The notes: generated from the sequence alone by a model not told the origin. Shown: positions 9,420 to 17,413, numbered from the stretch's first letter. The stretch is DNA of 26,866 bases from CALCCV01 sp964388665 (GCA_964388665.1 CAYMBJ010000054.1:1-26866); one strand, 5' to 3'. Numbers and translations: made by a program.

Positions 9420-9986
9420 CTATTTTTGTGAAACTCGCTCTACATAGGCGCCGCTGGTGGTATCCACTTTCAATAGATCACCCTCATTGATGTGCAGTGG
9501 CACATTGACAACTAGACCCGTCTCCAAAGTTGCTGGCTTTGTGGCTCCTGTGACCCGGTCCCCTTTTATGCCAGGATCGGTCTGGGCGACCTTCAAATTC
9601 ACCGATTTTGGCACCTCAACGGCGACGGCCTTTTCATTAAAAAACAAAATGCTCACTTCCAGATTTTCCGTAAGGTAGTTGGACTGATCGCCCACCTCAT
9701 CGGGAGTCATCATGAGTTGCTCGTAGTTGGACTTGTCCATAAAGTTAAAACCATTGTCATCACGGTACAGATAGGACATATCCTTGGTTTCCACATTGGG
9801 AACCCCAAACTTTTCGCCACTTTTGAAAGTGCGCTCTAGATTCTGTCCCGTGAGTAGGTTGCGGAGTTTGGTTCGGGTGAATTGGTTTCCTTTGCCAGGC
9901 TTGACGTGCTGAAAATCCACAACGGTGTAGGGATCATTGTCGATAAGAAGTTTTAAGCCTTTGCGGAAATCCGAGGTTTCTAACAT
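9420..9986 (-). CDS. efp: Translation elongation factor P, 188 aa
   Basis: EF-P binds the ribosome between the P and E sites and relieves stalling at polyproline stretches. The protein has the normal family length of 188 residues and the three-domain layout. The N-terminal KOW-like domain contains VVDFQHVKPGKG, whose loop lysine (K32 here, K34 in the E. coli protein) is the residue that EpmA/EpmB or other systems modify. The C-terminal OB domain carries the signature near VNVPLHINEGDLLKVDTTSG, typical of the EF-P PROSITE region. The ATG has GGAG six bases upstream. It lies on the same strand between two TPR-protein genes, with gaps of 125 and 146 bases, so it may have its own promoter. Confidence 0.97.
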   Translation of the reverse strand: MLETSDFRKGLKLLIDNDPYTVVDFQHVKPGKGNQFTRTKLRNLLTGQNLERTFKSGEKFGVPNVETKDMSYLYRDDNGFNFMDKSNYEQLMMTPDEVGDQSNYLTENLEVSILFFNEKAVAVEVPKSVNLKVAQTDPGIKGDRVTGATKPATLETGLVVNVPLHINEGDLLKVDTTSGAYVERVSQK

Positions 9987-10111
9987 TTAATGCTCCAAGG
10001 TGACGGACTAGATTATGCATCGACACTACTCAAAGATGGCCTGGAATCGCAACAATAAAAATTGTCGAATTGAGGCTGGAGGTCCATCAAGTTGGTCTTT
10101 TCGCCTTTTAG

Positions 10112-11149
10112 CTAAGAATCCTTTTGAAACTCGCTAGTTTTGCGCAGCAGCAACTGTAGCCGTCGGAGCTTTTCCAATTGAACCGCCTTGCTGCGTTTAC
10201 CCAAGGGGGGCGGCGCTTGGTTTTGCGGCGCCATGGTTTCATGCAGTGGGCTTGCGTGAGATGGAGGCCTTTCGTGCAGTGGGCTCTTTGTCGCAGAAGC
10301 GGTGGTGCCCTTTTGGGCATGCTGCGCGGACATTTCCACAGGATGTGCGCTTTCATCGCCAGAGGTTGTGTCGTCACCTGAGCTTGGCAGTAGGCGCTCT
10401 TCAAGCATTTGCACTCTTTGGATAATTTCATCATGGTCGTTAAATTCAATCTTTGCGTCCTTCAGTAGCACATGAGCCTTTTGCAGGTCATTGCGCAAAA
10501 TCAGCGCGTCGATCAAGGCCAAAACTCTTTGCAATTGATTCGGAATATTTGTGACAAAATCCGAAGGAATCTTGATTCGGGAGTTTGTAGCTGGCCCAGC
10601 CAGGAGGTGCTTCGATTGTGGATCGTCTTTTTGCATCTGCAATTCTTGCTGCCGCAGATTTTCGGCTTCTTCTTTTATTTTCTCACGCAGCGCCTCGAGG
10701 GTGGCTGTGCTAAAGGTCTCTTCGTCATACTCGTCGGCCGTGAGGCTTTCGAGTTTCTCAACGGCTTTCTGAATCTTTTCGTAGTGAGGATTGTAAAATA
10801 AAATTACCTTATAAGCCTTCAGGGCCTTTTTGGGATTTTTTAATTCTGAATAGGTGTGCCCCAGAAGCAATTGGGCCTGCACGTTTGATGGGTCCAACTG
10901 GGCGGCCTTTTCTAAATGTTCAATGGCCTCTTGTGGTCTCTTTCTTGCTAGCAAAATTTTTCCGAGCACCACTTCGCCCGAAGCCAGATTGGGATTGTTT
11001 TGCAAACCCCGCCGCACGGTCTGCTCCGCCTGTTCCAGCATATTGAGCTCAAGATAGGCGTCGGCCAATGGCGCAAAAACAGGGGAGTGCGGGTCTTTTT
11101 CAAAAATTGCTTGAAATCTCTTTAAGGACTCTTCGGACCATTTTGCCAT
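10112..11149 (-). CDS. TPR-repeat protein with low-complexity tail, 345 aa
   Basis: Residues about 5-130 form three to four tetratricopeptide repeats, seen in ADAYLELNMLEQAEQTVRRGL, KILLARKRPQEAIEHLEKAA and GHTYSELKNPKKALKAYKVI. A charged coiled-coil-prone stretch follows (about 140-180), then a helical section. A Ser/His/Pro-rich linker contains a short internal repeat of the type SPLHE and ends in a basic helix (KAVQLEKLRRLQLLLRK). There is no signal peptide. TPR arrays mediate protein-protein contacts; no partner can be named. It is divergent from ruvC across a 167-base gap. In the tail region the plus strand also has open frames, which I regard as shadows. Confidence 0.85.
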   Translation of the reverse strand: MAKWSEESLKRFQAIFEKDPHSPVFAPLADAYLELNMLEQAEQTVRRGLQNNPNLASGEVVLGKILLARKRPQEAIEHLEKAAQLDPSNVQAQLLLGHTYSELKNPKKALKAYKVILFYNPHYEKIQKAVEKLESLTADEYDEETFSTATLEALREKIKEEAENLRQQELQMQKDDPQSKHLLAGPATNSRIKIPSDFVTNIPNQLQRVLALIDALILRNDLQKAHVLLKDAKIEFNDHDEIIQRVQMLEERLLPSSGDDTTSGDESAHPVEMSAQHAQKGTTASATKSPLHERPPSHASPLHETMAPQNQAPPPLGKRSKAVQLEKLRRLQLLLRKTSEFQKDS

Positions 11150-11238
11150 TATGTTTAATGCTAATGCGAGAGTTGGTTTCTTATCAACTTAAAACTTTGG
11201 CAGATGGGCTTTGAAACGCGAACTTTCATGTTTTTCGA

Positions 11239-11268
11239 TTGAGTAATGGCGATGATATTTAGTAGAAT
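11239..11268 (+). promoter_or_regulatory. Possible sigma70-type promoter for the ruvCAB operon
   Basis: TTGAGT (11239-11244) and TAGAAT (11263-11268) are separated by 18 bases and lie about 50 bases before the ruvC start, in the gap between divergent genes. The match is four of six at -35 and five of six at -10. No start-site data support it, and such matches arise by chance in AT-rich gaps. Confidence 0.35.
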
Positions 11269-11316
11269 CGGCAGTGAGACTCTGCAGTGTGCAGATGAAT
11301 ATTTGAAGGAGGCCAG

Positions 11317-11835
11317 GTGACTCATGCTCCCTTAAGAATTATGGGTGTTGACCCCGGCTCGCGAGTCACGGGCTTTGGAGTTGTGGCCAGTGATGGCACT
11401 CAGATCATGCATGTTGCACATGGTGTGATTGATCTTAAAAGTGTTGATCTGAATCTCAATGAGCGACTGCCCCTTTTGGGTCAGGCCTTTCGCGAAATCA
11501 TGGCGCAGTATCAGGTTGACGCAGTTGTGGTGGAAAGTATCTTTTTAGGTAAAAATCCCGATTCTGCATTTAAACTCGGGCATGCGCGTGGCGTGCTAAT
11601 CTATGAAGCAGGGCTCAAGCCAGTTCAAGTGTTCGAATATGCCACTCGTAGCGTGAAGAAGTCGCTCACAGGATCGGGCGCAGCACAAAAGGATCAAGTG
11701 GAATGGTTTTTACGCAGCCTTTTAAGAGTTGAAAAGGTAGAACCATTGGATGCTTCAGATGCTCTGGCGATGGCCTGTCATCACGCCATCGTCAGTCGAA
11801 ACCGTTCTCTTTTTGCAAATGCCCGCGACCTATGA
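11317..11835 (+). CDS. ruvC: Holliday junction resolvase RuvC, 172 aa
   Basis: RuvC is the dimeric endonuclease that cuts Holliday junctions during recombinational repair, guided by the RuvAB branch-migration motor. The length matches the family. The RNase H-like active site is complete: D12 in MGVDPGSRVTG, E73 in VVVESIF, and D145 and D148 in LDASDALAMACHH. The GTG start at 11317 has an AAGGAGG site ending four bases upstream, so I prefer it to the ATG at 11341, which would begin right at the motif. It is the first gene of ruvCAB, 12 bases before ruvA. RuvC, RuvA and RuvB occurring together in this order is common in many bacteria. Confidence 0.97.
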   Translation: MTHAPLRIMGVDPGSRVTGFGVVASDGTQIMHVAHGVIDLKSVDLNLNERLPLLGQAFREIMAQYQVDAVVVESIFLGKNPDSAFKLGHARGVLIYEAGLKPVQVFEYATRSVKKSLTGSGAAQKDQVEWFLRSLLRVEKVEPLDASDALAMACHHAIVSRNRSLFANARDL

Positions 11836-11847
11836 TGGGATGAAAGC

Positions 11848-12492
11848 ATGATTGGTTCACTTAGAGGCGTTATAACCGAAATTCAAGAAGAGTCTGCAAT
11901 TCTCGAAGTGCAGGGCGTGGGCTACGAGGTGCTGCTATCAAACCGCGCATTGATGGACTTACAAGCCGACAAAGACAGATTAGCGAACAAGGGTCCCGCG
12001 GCGAATGAAACAAAATTGTTAATCTACACACACGTGCGTGAAGATCAATTGCACCTGTTTGGCTTTCTGACCCAACAAGATAAGAATTTGTTTTTATCCC
12101 TTTTGAAGGTCAATGGCATTGGTCCGAAATCAGCTCTGACGCTGATGTCTGGAGCCAGCACCGAGCAAATCGAAGAATGGATCAATAACGGGGATGCAAA
12201 GGCCTTGGCGGCATTGCCAAAGATCGGCAAGAAGACCGCTGAGCAGATGATACTGACTTTAAAAGGAAAGCTTGTGGTCATAGAGGCGCCCGTGAAAGTC
12301 GAAGGACCTGCGCCACTTTCTCATGAAAAGAAAGCGATTGCTTCGGCGCTGATGAATTTGGGTTTCAAGCCGCAAAAGGTCGAAGAGTTTGTGCGCGAAC
12401 TCAAAGCTGACGTCACTTTAGAAGAAGGTGTGCGCAAGGGTTTGAAGGCATTGGCGCAATCCGTAGAGCTGGGAAACAATTTGAGCTTTTAG
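11848..12492 (+). CDS. ruvA: Holliday junction DNA helicase subunit RuvA, 214 aa
   Basis: RuvA binds the four-way junction as a tetramer and loads the RuvB ring. The N-terminal OB-fold domain starts with the family-typical MIGSLRGVI and includes YTHVREDQLHLFGF. Two helix-hairpin-helix motifs follow, LLKVNGIGPKSAL and LAALPKIGKKTAEQMI. A flexible linker leads to the RuvB-contacting domain III (ASALMNLGFKPQKVEEFV). An insertion around residues 38-52 (QADKDRLANKGPAANE) makes it slightly longer than the E. coli protein of about 200 residues. GGGA lies seven bases before the ATG. It is followed 48 bases later by ruvB. Confidence 0.97.
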   Translation: MIGSLRGVITEIQEESAILEVQGVGYEVLLSNRALMDLQADKDRLANKGPAANETKLLIYTHVREDQLHLFGFLTQQDKNLFLSLLKVNGIGPKSALTLMSGASTEQIEEWINNGDAKALAALPKIGKKTAEQMILTLKGKLVVIEAPVKVEGPAPLSHEKKAIASALMNLGFKPQKVEEFVRELKADVTLEEGVRKGLKALAQSVELGNNLSF

Positions 12493-12530
12493 GCTGTGCG
12501 CTTTTAGAGTTGAAGTGCAGATTCACTACG

Positions 12531-12535
12531 AAGGA
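12531..12535 (+). promoter_or_regulatory. Shine-Dalgarno deciding the ruvB start
   Basis: AAGGA sits five bases before the ATG at 12541 but directly abuts and overlaps the in-frame ATG at 12535, so only the second ATG has workable spacing. The ruvB start is therefore placed at 12541, two codons inside the longest frame. Confidence 0.6.
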
Positions 12536-12540
12536 TGGCA

Positions 12541-13605
12541 ATGAATAACGAATACACCAAAATCACCGAGTCCGTGTCCTTAGAGATTGGCTCTGACGCT
12601 TCTGTGAGCTCTCCATTTTTGGGTGGATCCACATTGGGCGAGGCCGAAGCAAAAATTGAAAATGAATTGCGACCACAACGTTTTGCTGATTTTGCCGGAC
12701 AAGATGAATTTAAAGAAAAGATCATGATTTTCTCCAAGGCTGCCAGAGCCCGAAAAGAAGCGCTCGATCACACACTTTTATGTGGTCCTCCCGGTCTGGG
12801 TAAAACAACCATGGCCAAGATCATCGCAGAAGAGATGGAAGTGGACTGTCGTATGGCGGCAGCGCCTGCCATTGAAAAAAAAGGTGACTTGGCGGCGCTG
12901 TTGACGGGCCTTCGACCCTTTTCGGTTCTGTTTATTGATGAGATTCATCGTCTCAATCGCAGCATCGAAGAGTACCTATACACAGCAATGGAAGATTTTT
13001 ATATCGATATCATTGCCGGCGAGGGCTTAGGTTCGCGAGCCATGAAGTTTCAACTTGTGCCCTTTACATTAGTGGGTGCTACGACCCGTGCTGGGCTTCT
13101 GAACGCTCCTTTTCGAGATCGCTTTGGGATTATGGAAAGACTTCAGTTTTATTCTCGAGCAGATCTCGAAAAAATATGTATGCGCTCCGGTGGCATTCTC
13201 GACATTGAGGTGACTCCAGAAGGTGCGCGCGAAGTGGCTAAACGTGCGCGCGGCACTCCGCGGATCGTAAATCGTCTCTTAAAACGAGTTCGCGATTACG
13301 CACAGGTATTGGGAAAGGGTGTGGTGAACGAAGAGATGGCCATATACGCGCTTGATAAGCTGGGTGTAGACGAAATGGGCCTCGACTTTATGGATCGGCG
13401 AATTTTGCAACTGATGTTTGACAAATACAATGGTGGTCCGGTGGGTATTGAAACACTATCTGCTGCATTGAGCGAAGAAAAGGGCACTCTTGAAGAGGTC
13501 TACGAGCCCTTTTTGCTTCAAGAGGGACTGGTGCAAAAGACTCCCAGAGGACGAACCCTTACTGAGTTTGCTAAGACATACATTCAGGGTAAAATTGGAA
13601 TTTAA
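12541..13605 (+). CDS. ruvB: Holliday junction branch-migration ATPase RuvB, 354 aa
   Basis: RuvB is the hexameric AAA+ motor that pumps DNA through the RuvA-bound junction. Visible motifs are Walker A GPPGLGKTT (about 82-90), Walker B FIDEIHRLNR (131-140), the sensor region GATTRAGLLNAPFRDRFG (179-196) and a C-terminal winged helix with GGPVGIETLSAALSEE. The N-terminal 40 or so residues before ENELRPQRFADFAGQ are longer than usual and Ser/Gly-rich, with no known function. The start was placed at the second ATG on Shine-Dalgarno spacing. Its last bases overlap a possible small membrane ORF. Confidence 0.97.
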   Translation: MNNEYTKITESVSLEIGSDASVSSPFLGGSTLGEAEAKIENELRPQRFADFAGQDEFKEKIMIFSKAARARKEALDHTLLCGPPGLGKTTMAKIIAEEMEVDCRMAAAPAIEKKGDLAALLTGLRPFSVLFIDEIHRLNRSIEEYLYTAMEDFYIDIIAGEGLGSRAMKFQLVPFTLVGATTRAGLLNAPFRDRFGIMERLQFYSRADLEKICMRSGGILDIEVTPEGAREVAKRARGTPRIVNRLLKRVRDYAQVLGKGVVNEEMAIYALDKLGVDEMGLDFMDRRILQLMFDKYNGGPVGIETLSAALSEEKGTLEEVYEPFLLQEGLVQKTPRGRTLTEFAKTYIQGKIGI

Positions 13606-13756
13606 GAAGGCCGATGTTCGCAGCATCTTAATTTTGCTTTTGGTGGTCTGGGGGATCTTTGCCTGGCCACTTCGAACCCCCCACTCCGTTGAGGGCTCTG
13701 TTGGCGGGTACCAACCTCTATTTCAATTTTGGCCTCATGAGCGCAGTCAAGAATAA
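13595..13756 (+). CDS. Possible 53-aa single-pass membrane peptide overlapping the end of ruvB
   Basis: A TTG at 13595, preceded by AGGGT with five-base spacing, opens a 53-codon frame that overlaps the ruvB stop by 11 bases and the next gene start (ATG 13737) by 20 bases. The product has a charged start (MEFKKADVRS), one hydrophobic segment (ILILLLVVWGIFAWPL) and a polar tail. This chain of short overlaps resembles translational coupling between ruvB and the DCC-domain gene. Against it: the start is TTG, the peptide has no recognised family, and the hydrophobic stretch could come from a frameshift in the N-terminus of the following membrane protein. Confidence 0.35.
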   Translation: MEFKKADVRSILILLLVVWGIFAWPLRTPHSVEGSVGGYQPLFQFWPHERSQE

Positions 13757-14777
13757 AGCCATGATGAAGGATGCCAACACAAACAAAGCAAATATTTTTT
13801 TATCTGAGGTTGGTGTCGGCGAATTAGAATACTCGCGATGGCAGTTCGTATTCCTGCGACTTTATTTGGTCGTACTGTTGATCGTTTTTTTTGTCAATTG
13901 CAGCTCTCGGTCATGCTGGGGCGACATTGGACCGATGGCATGGCTTTTGGTGGCAAGCCTGTTGGTGCCTAGATTCGATAGGGAGTGGCGTTTTCCACCT
14001 CTGCTATTTTGGGGCAGCTATGTTTATATTGGTGCCAGTCTGACTGTTGAGGCGATTCAAAAGTTGCAAAATCCATCATGGATGCGTGGCAAAGCCCTCG
14101 TTCATTTGTTAAATCACCCCGCCGCTCTGGATACTCAGCTCCATAGGTCGCTGCTGAGTTTGCCAGAGTCCTTGCTCTCGGGAGCTAGCTATGCCTTGCT
14201 AGCAGCCCAATTGTGGATGTTGCCCTTTGTGCTGTGGCAGAGAACCCGATTGTTGGCCTGGACTCTATTTCAGATGATCAATTTTACCTATGCGATCATT
14301 TTTGGACCGGGCATTTGGTTTTTTACAAATCTGGCTCTGGGAATTTTCACTTTTGACGGTCGCTGGCTAGAAAAGCGTCGGTCGGTGGCCGCGCCAATTT
14401 TGTTTTTTGATGGGGTTTGTGGGCTGTGCAGTGCCGCCGTTGACTTTGTCATGGTCGAAGATTTTGGCCAGCGAATCAAATTCGCGCCACTTCAGGGAGA
14501 GGCGGCGAAGGTAAAACTGCCAAAAGAGCTGACCGCCAATCTCTCCACCTTGGTTTTGTGGGAGGATGATCGAATTTATCAAAAATCTGCTGCTGTTTTT
14601 GTTGTGCTTGACCACCTTGGTGGCATTTGGAAAATTTTGAATATTTTTAAGGTCATACCTCGCTCAATTTTGGATCTCATCTACGATTGGGTGGCAAAGA
14701 GTCGCTATAGGTGGTTTGGTCGCAAGGAAACCTGTCGCTTGCCCACCCCACCAGAGCGAAGTCGCTTTATAGATTAA
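13737..14777 (+). CDS. Membrane protein fusing an HTTM-like domain to a DCC (DUF393) thiol-disulfide domain, 346 aa
   Basis: The N-terminal two thirds (about residues 35-200) contain several hydrophobic segments. Their order and the motif around VEAIQKLQNPSWMRGKAL resemble HTTM-type (vitamin-K-carboxylase-like) membrane domains. The C-terminal third begins FFDGVCGLC with the CxxC of the DCC family (C228, C231), proposed to be a thioredoxin-like thiol-disulfide oxidoreductase. The DCC part is probably cytoplasmic, although topology cannot be proved here. The start is uncertain: ATG 13737 is used, ATG 13761 or 13764 are alternatives, and an upstream TTG at 13659 looks less likely. It follows ruvB closely, but a functional link to recombination is not expected. 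The DCC call is firm; the HTTM call is tentative. Confidence 0.8.
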   Translation: MSAVKNKAMMKDANTNKANIFLSEVGVGELEYSRWQFVFLRLYLVVLLIVFFVNCSSRSCWGDIGPMAWLLVASLLVPRFDREWRFPPLLFWGSYVYIGASLTVEAIQKLQNPSWMRGKALVHLLNHPAALDTQLHRSLLSLPESLLSGASYALLAAQLWMLPFVLWQRTRLLAWTLFQMINFTYAIIFGPGIWFFTNLALGIFTFDGRWLEKRRSVAAPILFFDGVCGLCSAAVDFVMVEDFGQRIKFAPLQGEAAKVKLPKELTANLSTLVLWEDDRIYQKSAAVFVVLDHLGGIWKILNIFKVIPRSILDLIYDWVAKSRYRWFGRKETCRLPTPPERSRFID

Positions 14778-14818
14778 ACAGAGCAAAGTGATTGAACAGA
14801 GTAATCTTTTGACGATGA

Positions 14819-14832
14819 CCGCCCATGGGCGG
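14819..14832. repeat. 14-base perfect GC-rich palindrome in an intergenic gap
   Basis: CCGCCCATGGGCGG is a perfect palindrome between the DCC-domain gene and the next gene. As RNA it could fold into a five-pair all-GC stem with a CATG loop. No U-run follows on either strand, so it is not a classical terminator. It may be a weak hairpin or an operator. Confidence 0.4.
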
Positions 14833-14879
14833 CTCAGCAGTTGCATTGTCGGGATTCTTCCATTAAGAGAAATCTGAAT

Positions 14880-15731
14880 ATGAAAGAGTATAGGCTCTTG
14901 AGGGTGGTGAAATTGCAAACTGTGATTTTCGGGAATCATTTTAGACTCTTGCTTAAACTGTTGAAAGTTGCAGTATTGGCAGCGCCAATCTGGTTGTGCG
15001 GCGGTCCGACTCTGGCCCAGGAGCCTGTCAGCGTGGAGACTTCGATCTCACAATATGGAATACAGTACTATGAATTTCCAATTCAGGTAGGCGTGGTCCC
15101 TTTTTTGGAACTGAGTTCAGGAGGCTACACCTCTGGACAGAAGGAATTTAGTTTGGCGAGTGTTCCCTATTCAGCAAAATTTCTTGGTTCGATCTACTTT
15201 TGGGGCGGACGGGCCGTTGCGGACTTTGGCGTGGGGCGCTTCAGTCAGTCTTTTGAGAACTTGGAGTCACAACAATCGATTCAAGGTTTTGATAAGAGTT
15301 CTCGACAACTGAATCCGCGCATCAGTGCAAATTTCAGTGAGGTCGCGCTTCGCTATCAGTTTGCCAATCGCTGGCAGATTGGCGTAATGGAGAAAACGAT
15401 TTTTGATGTGGGCTCCAGCTTTGGCGCAGATCAAGCCGACGCTCTGTTTGCTGGTTTATCAGTAGCAAAAGAATTCAATATGTCGCGCAACTGGGTTGGC
15501 CGGATTGGCGGGCGTTTTTTAAATGATATCAATATCAATGCCGCCGATGTTAGTGAGGGCGGAGCGAGAAATTCAAACTCAGGTTCGCAGCGAGATGTGC
15601 AGTGGTTGGGTCTTGACCTTTCGATTGGTTGGAATCTACGTTCAGACAATCAGGTGAGTCGGCTCAGAGATAATCAGCCTGCCAGGCAAAGCTTTTCTAA
15701 GACCAATAGTACCAATATTATGACAAATTGA
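14880..15731 (+). CDS. Exported beta-rich protein, possibly outer membrane, 283 aa
   Basis: This is an unrecognised exported protein. A basic N-terminus with a hydrophobic core and a likely signal peptidase site after GGPTLA (followed by QEP) predicts secretion. The mature part is rich in short alternating aromatic/hydrophobic strands such as IQYYEFPIQVGVV and GSIYFWGGRAVADFGVG, and a late strand reads VQWLGLDLSIGWNLR. This pattern suggests a small beta-barrel or a periplasmic beta-sandwich. The last 25 residues are polar and probably disordered. I chose the ATG at 14880, which has an AAGAGA site; a TTG at 14841 would only add unlikely residues before the signal peptide. Its stop lies 14 bases before the preferred Nudix start. 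Confidence 0.7.
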   Translation: MKEYRLLRVVKLQTVIFGNHFRLLLKLLKVAVLAAPIWLCGGPTLAQEPVSVETSISQYGIQYYEFPIQVGVVPFLELSSGGYTSGQKEFSLASVPYSAKFLGSIYFWGGRAVADFGVGRFSQSFENLESQQSIQGFDKSSRQLNPRISANFSEVALRYQFANRWQIGVMEKTIFDVGSSFGADQADALFAGLSVAKEFNMSRNWVGRIGGRFLNDININAADVSEGGARNSNSGSQRDVQWLGLDLSIGWNLRSDNQVSRLRDNQPARQSFSKTNSTNIMTN

Positions 15732-15745
15732 AAATGGAGCCGGAA

Positions 15746-16348
15746 ATGCAATCACTTCGCCAAGAACTCAACAAATTGTTTTCGGCTAAGGATCCGCTGG
15801 ACTTATCTCCTCAATTTCAATTGAGGGCCTGCGTGGGGGTCCTTCTTCGAGGAGAAAAACTGTCGCAATTGGAAGTGGCCTATATTCGCAGGTCAGTGAC
15901 CACCGGTGATCGGTGGTCGGGGCAAGTTGCATTTCCTGGTGGCAAGCAAGAGGCCACAGACGCCGATGACTTGGCTACTGCCGCGCGTGAAGTGAAAGAA
16001 GAAGTGGGTATTGAGCTCGATCGCAACGACTGCATTGGGCGGCTCGGTGACATTCAAATACGCAGCCAAGCCAGCCCTCTTGAATTTTTTGTGCGGCCTT
16101 TTGTATTTTTTCTTGAACGACCAGTCAGTGTGACCCTAGACTTGCGCGAAGTCTCAAGTTTTTTTTGGGTCCCACTTTCGCAGTTGACCAGCAGTGAATC
16201 TCAAACTCATCATGAGTGGGTGCATGCCGGCCAAAGTCTGCGTCTGCCAGCAATTCGCGTTGAAGGGGATCCGCCACTTTGGGGAATGACCTACTTTATG
16301 ACTCGCGATCTTGTTGAGACCTTAGAAACTTCTTCTCAAACATCATAG
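15746..16348 (+). CDS. Nudix hydrolase, CoA-diphosphatase (NudL/YeaB) type, 200 aa
   Basis: Nudix enzymes hydrolyse nucleoside diphosphates linked to another moiety. The Nudix box is complete, starting at FPGGKQEATD and continuing to REVKEEVGIE (about residues 63-90). The spacing with an aspartate-rich insertion and the preceding GDRWSGQVAFPGG are typical of coenzyme-A pyrophosphatases (UPF0035 type). The substrate is therefore probably CoA or a derivative, but this is by family only. The start at 15746 is supported by GGAG six bases upstream; ATG 15734 and TTG 15728 are in-frame alternatives without a good site. Its 3-prime end overlaps the convergent cdd gene by 53 bases. Confidence 0.9.
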   Translation: MQSLRQELNKLFSAKDPLDLSPQFQLRACVGVLLRGEKLSQLEVAYIRRSVTTGDRWSGQVAFPGGKQEATDADDLATAAREVKEEVGIELDRNDCIGRLGDIQIRSQASPLEFFVRPFVFFLERPVSVTLDLREVSSFFWVPLSQLTSSESQTHHEWVHAGQSLRLPAIRVEGDPPLWGMTYFMTRDLVETLETSSQTS

Positions 16349-16781
16349 GAAACAGATCGCCAAACTCATATGTTTCAACGTGAGCGCCTTTGAGATTGGC
16401 TAAGTGAATTTTAGTGCTTGATGAAGCAAATTCAGAAAGGACTTGCCGACACATTCCACACGGTGGCCAGGGAATATTTCCAGGGCTCACAATGCAAATC
16501 TCTGAAATTAAGGATTGGCTGCTCTTTTTCGTCTTATTGCCAGCGGCCGCGACGGCGCTAAAAATCGCGACGCGTTCGGCACACATGGTGGCTCCGTAGG
16601 AAGAGTTTTCAACATTGCATCCTGAATGAATATCACCGGATTTTGTTAAAACGGATGCGCCAATTGTGGCGCCACTGTAGGGAGCGTAGGCGGACAGTGC
16701 TGCCTTGCGGGCGGCCTTGATCTGTTGCGTGAGCTGCTTTGTGTTTTTTTCTAATTTCTTTTTCGAACTCTTCTTTGTCAT
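16296..16781 (-). CDS. cdd: Cytidine deaminase, tetrameric type, 161 aa
   Basis: Cdd converts cytidine and deoxycytidine to uridine and deoxyuridine in pyrimidine salvage. The zinc site is complete: C67 and the catalytic E69 in TMCAERVAIF, and C108 and C111 in PPCGMCRQVLSEF. The nucleoside-binding CNVENSSYGAT (55-65) is also present. The Lys-rich N-terminal extension of about 20 residues (MTKKSSKKKLEKN) makes it longer than the usual 130 residues or so; no other ATG lies in this extension. The start is 14 bases after the stop of maf on the same strand, so the two are probably co-transcribed. Its 3-prime end runs 53 bases into the convergent Nudix gene. Confidence 0.95.
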   Translation of the reverse strand: MTKKSSKKKLEKNTKQLTQQIKAARKAALSAYAPYSGATIGASVLTKSGDIHSGCNVENSSYGATMCAERVAIFSAVAAAGNKTKKSSQSLISEICIVSPGNIPWPPCGMCRQVLSEFASSSTKIHLANLKGAHVETYEFGDLFPMMFEKKFLRSQQDRES

Positions 16782-16795
16782 GGTTTGATCTTTCT

Positions 16796-17413
16796 TTAAG
16801 GAATCTTGGCGCCGAGTTCAATCAAGTGATTGTACAAGGCAATCATGGGCAGTCCTTGAATGGCCGTAAAATCTTCGCAAATGATTTTTGAAAACAAACT
16901 GATTCCGGACTGTTCGATTTTGTAGGAGCCAGCACAGTCTAGCGGCGAATCTCGCTCCACGTAGCGGGCGATCTGGGCATCAGAAAGATTTCGCATAAAC
17001 ATCTCGGAAACATTGAGATGCCCCCACACCGAAGAACCCCTGACCACACACAGCGCAGTCAAAATCTGATGAGTTTTGCCAGAGAGCTCCCGCAACTGCT
17101 GCTGGGCCAACTCTGGCTTATGGGCCTTGCCGTAGATTTTCTGGCCAAGCGCGACGACCTGATCACTGCCAATAAATACGCTGGGATGGGAGTGCGAACT
17201 GCTGGATTGTGCCGAGGTCGGGGCTTTGGCATAAGCGGCCTGCACGGAAAGGGCCTTTTCCTGGGCAAGGGTGGTCGCCAATTCGCGAGGATCACTGATC
17301 TTTTTCTGAAATGCAGCTTCGTCAATTTGGGGCGCTCTTGCTTCAAAGGTCAAGCCGACCTTTTCAAGCAATTCCTTACGATAGGGCGAGGTGCTGGCGA
17401 GTATTATTTTCAT
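16796..17413 (-). CDS. maf: Maf-family nucleotide pyrophosphatase, YceF-like, 205 aa
   Basis: Maf proteins hydrolyse non-canonical or methylated nucleoside triphosphates to monophosphates; the YceF subgroup prefers m7GTP. Visible motifs are the N-terminal ILASTSPYRKELL, the QIDEAAF acidic motif, the catalytic region IGSDQVV (D84), and CAGSYKIEQSGISLF followed by GLPMIAL. The SDQV and CAGSYK forms point to YceF rather than the dTTP/UTP-type YhdE. A Ser/His-rich insertion lies around residues 65-78. I start at the ATG at 17413, where the conserved MKIILASTSP begins; the Shine-Dalgarno is weak. The gene is divergent from folE2 with a 72-base gap and is followed by cdd. Confidence 0.92.
   Translation of the reverse strand: MKIILASTSPYRKELLEKVGLTFEARAPQIDEAAFQKKISDPRELATTLAQEKALSVQAAYAKAPTSAQSSSSHSHPSVFIGSDQVVALGQKIYGKAHKPELAQQQLRELSGKTHQILTALCVVRGSSVWGHLNVSEMFMRNLSDAQIARYVERDSPLDCAGSYKIEQSGISLFSKIICEDFTAIQGLPMIALYNHLIELGAKIP

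Noticed and set aside
10230..10300. Short repeated DNA (TGCAGTGGGCT twice) in the TPR gene tail
   Set aside because: It encodes the low-complexity SPLHE repeats of the protein and is explained by that; no separate element is indicated.
13490..13594. First part of the 88-codon frame from 13490
   Set aside because: It lies inside ruvB in another frame and reads as a shadow (Arg/Cys-rich). Only the part after 13595 has a plausible start and a membrane segment.
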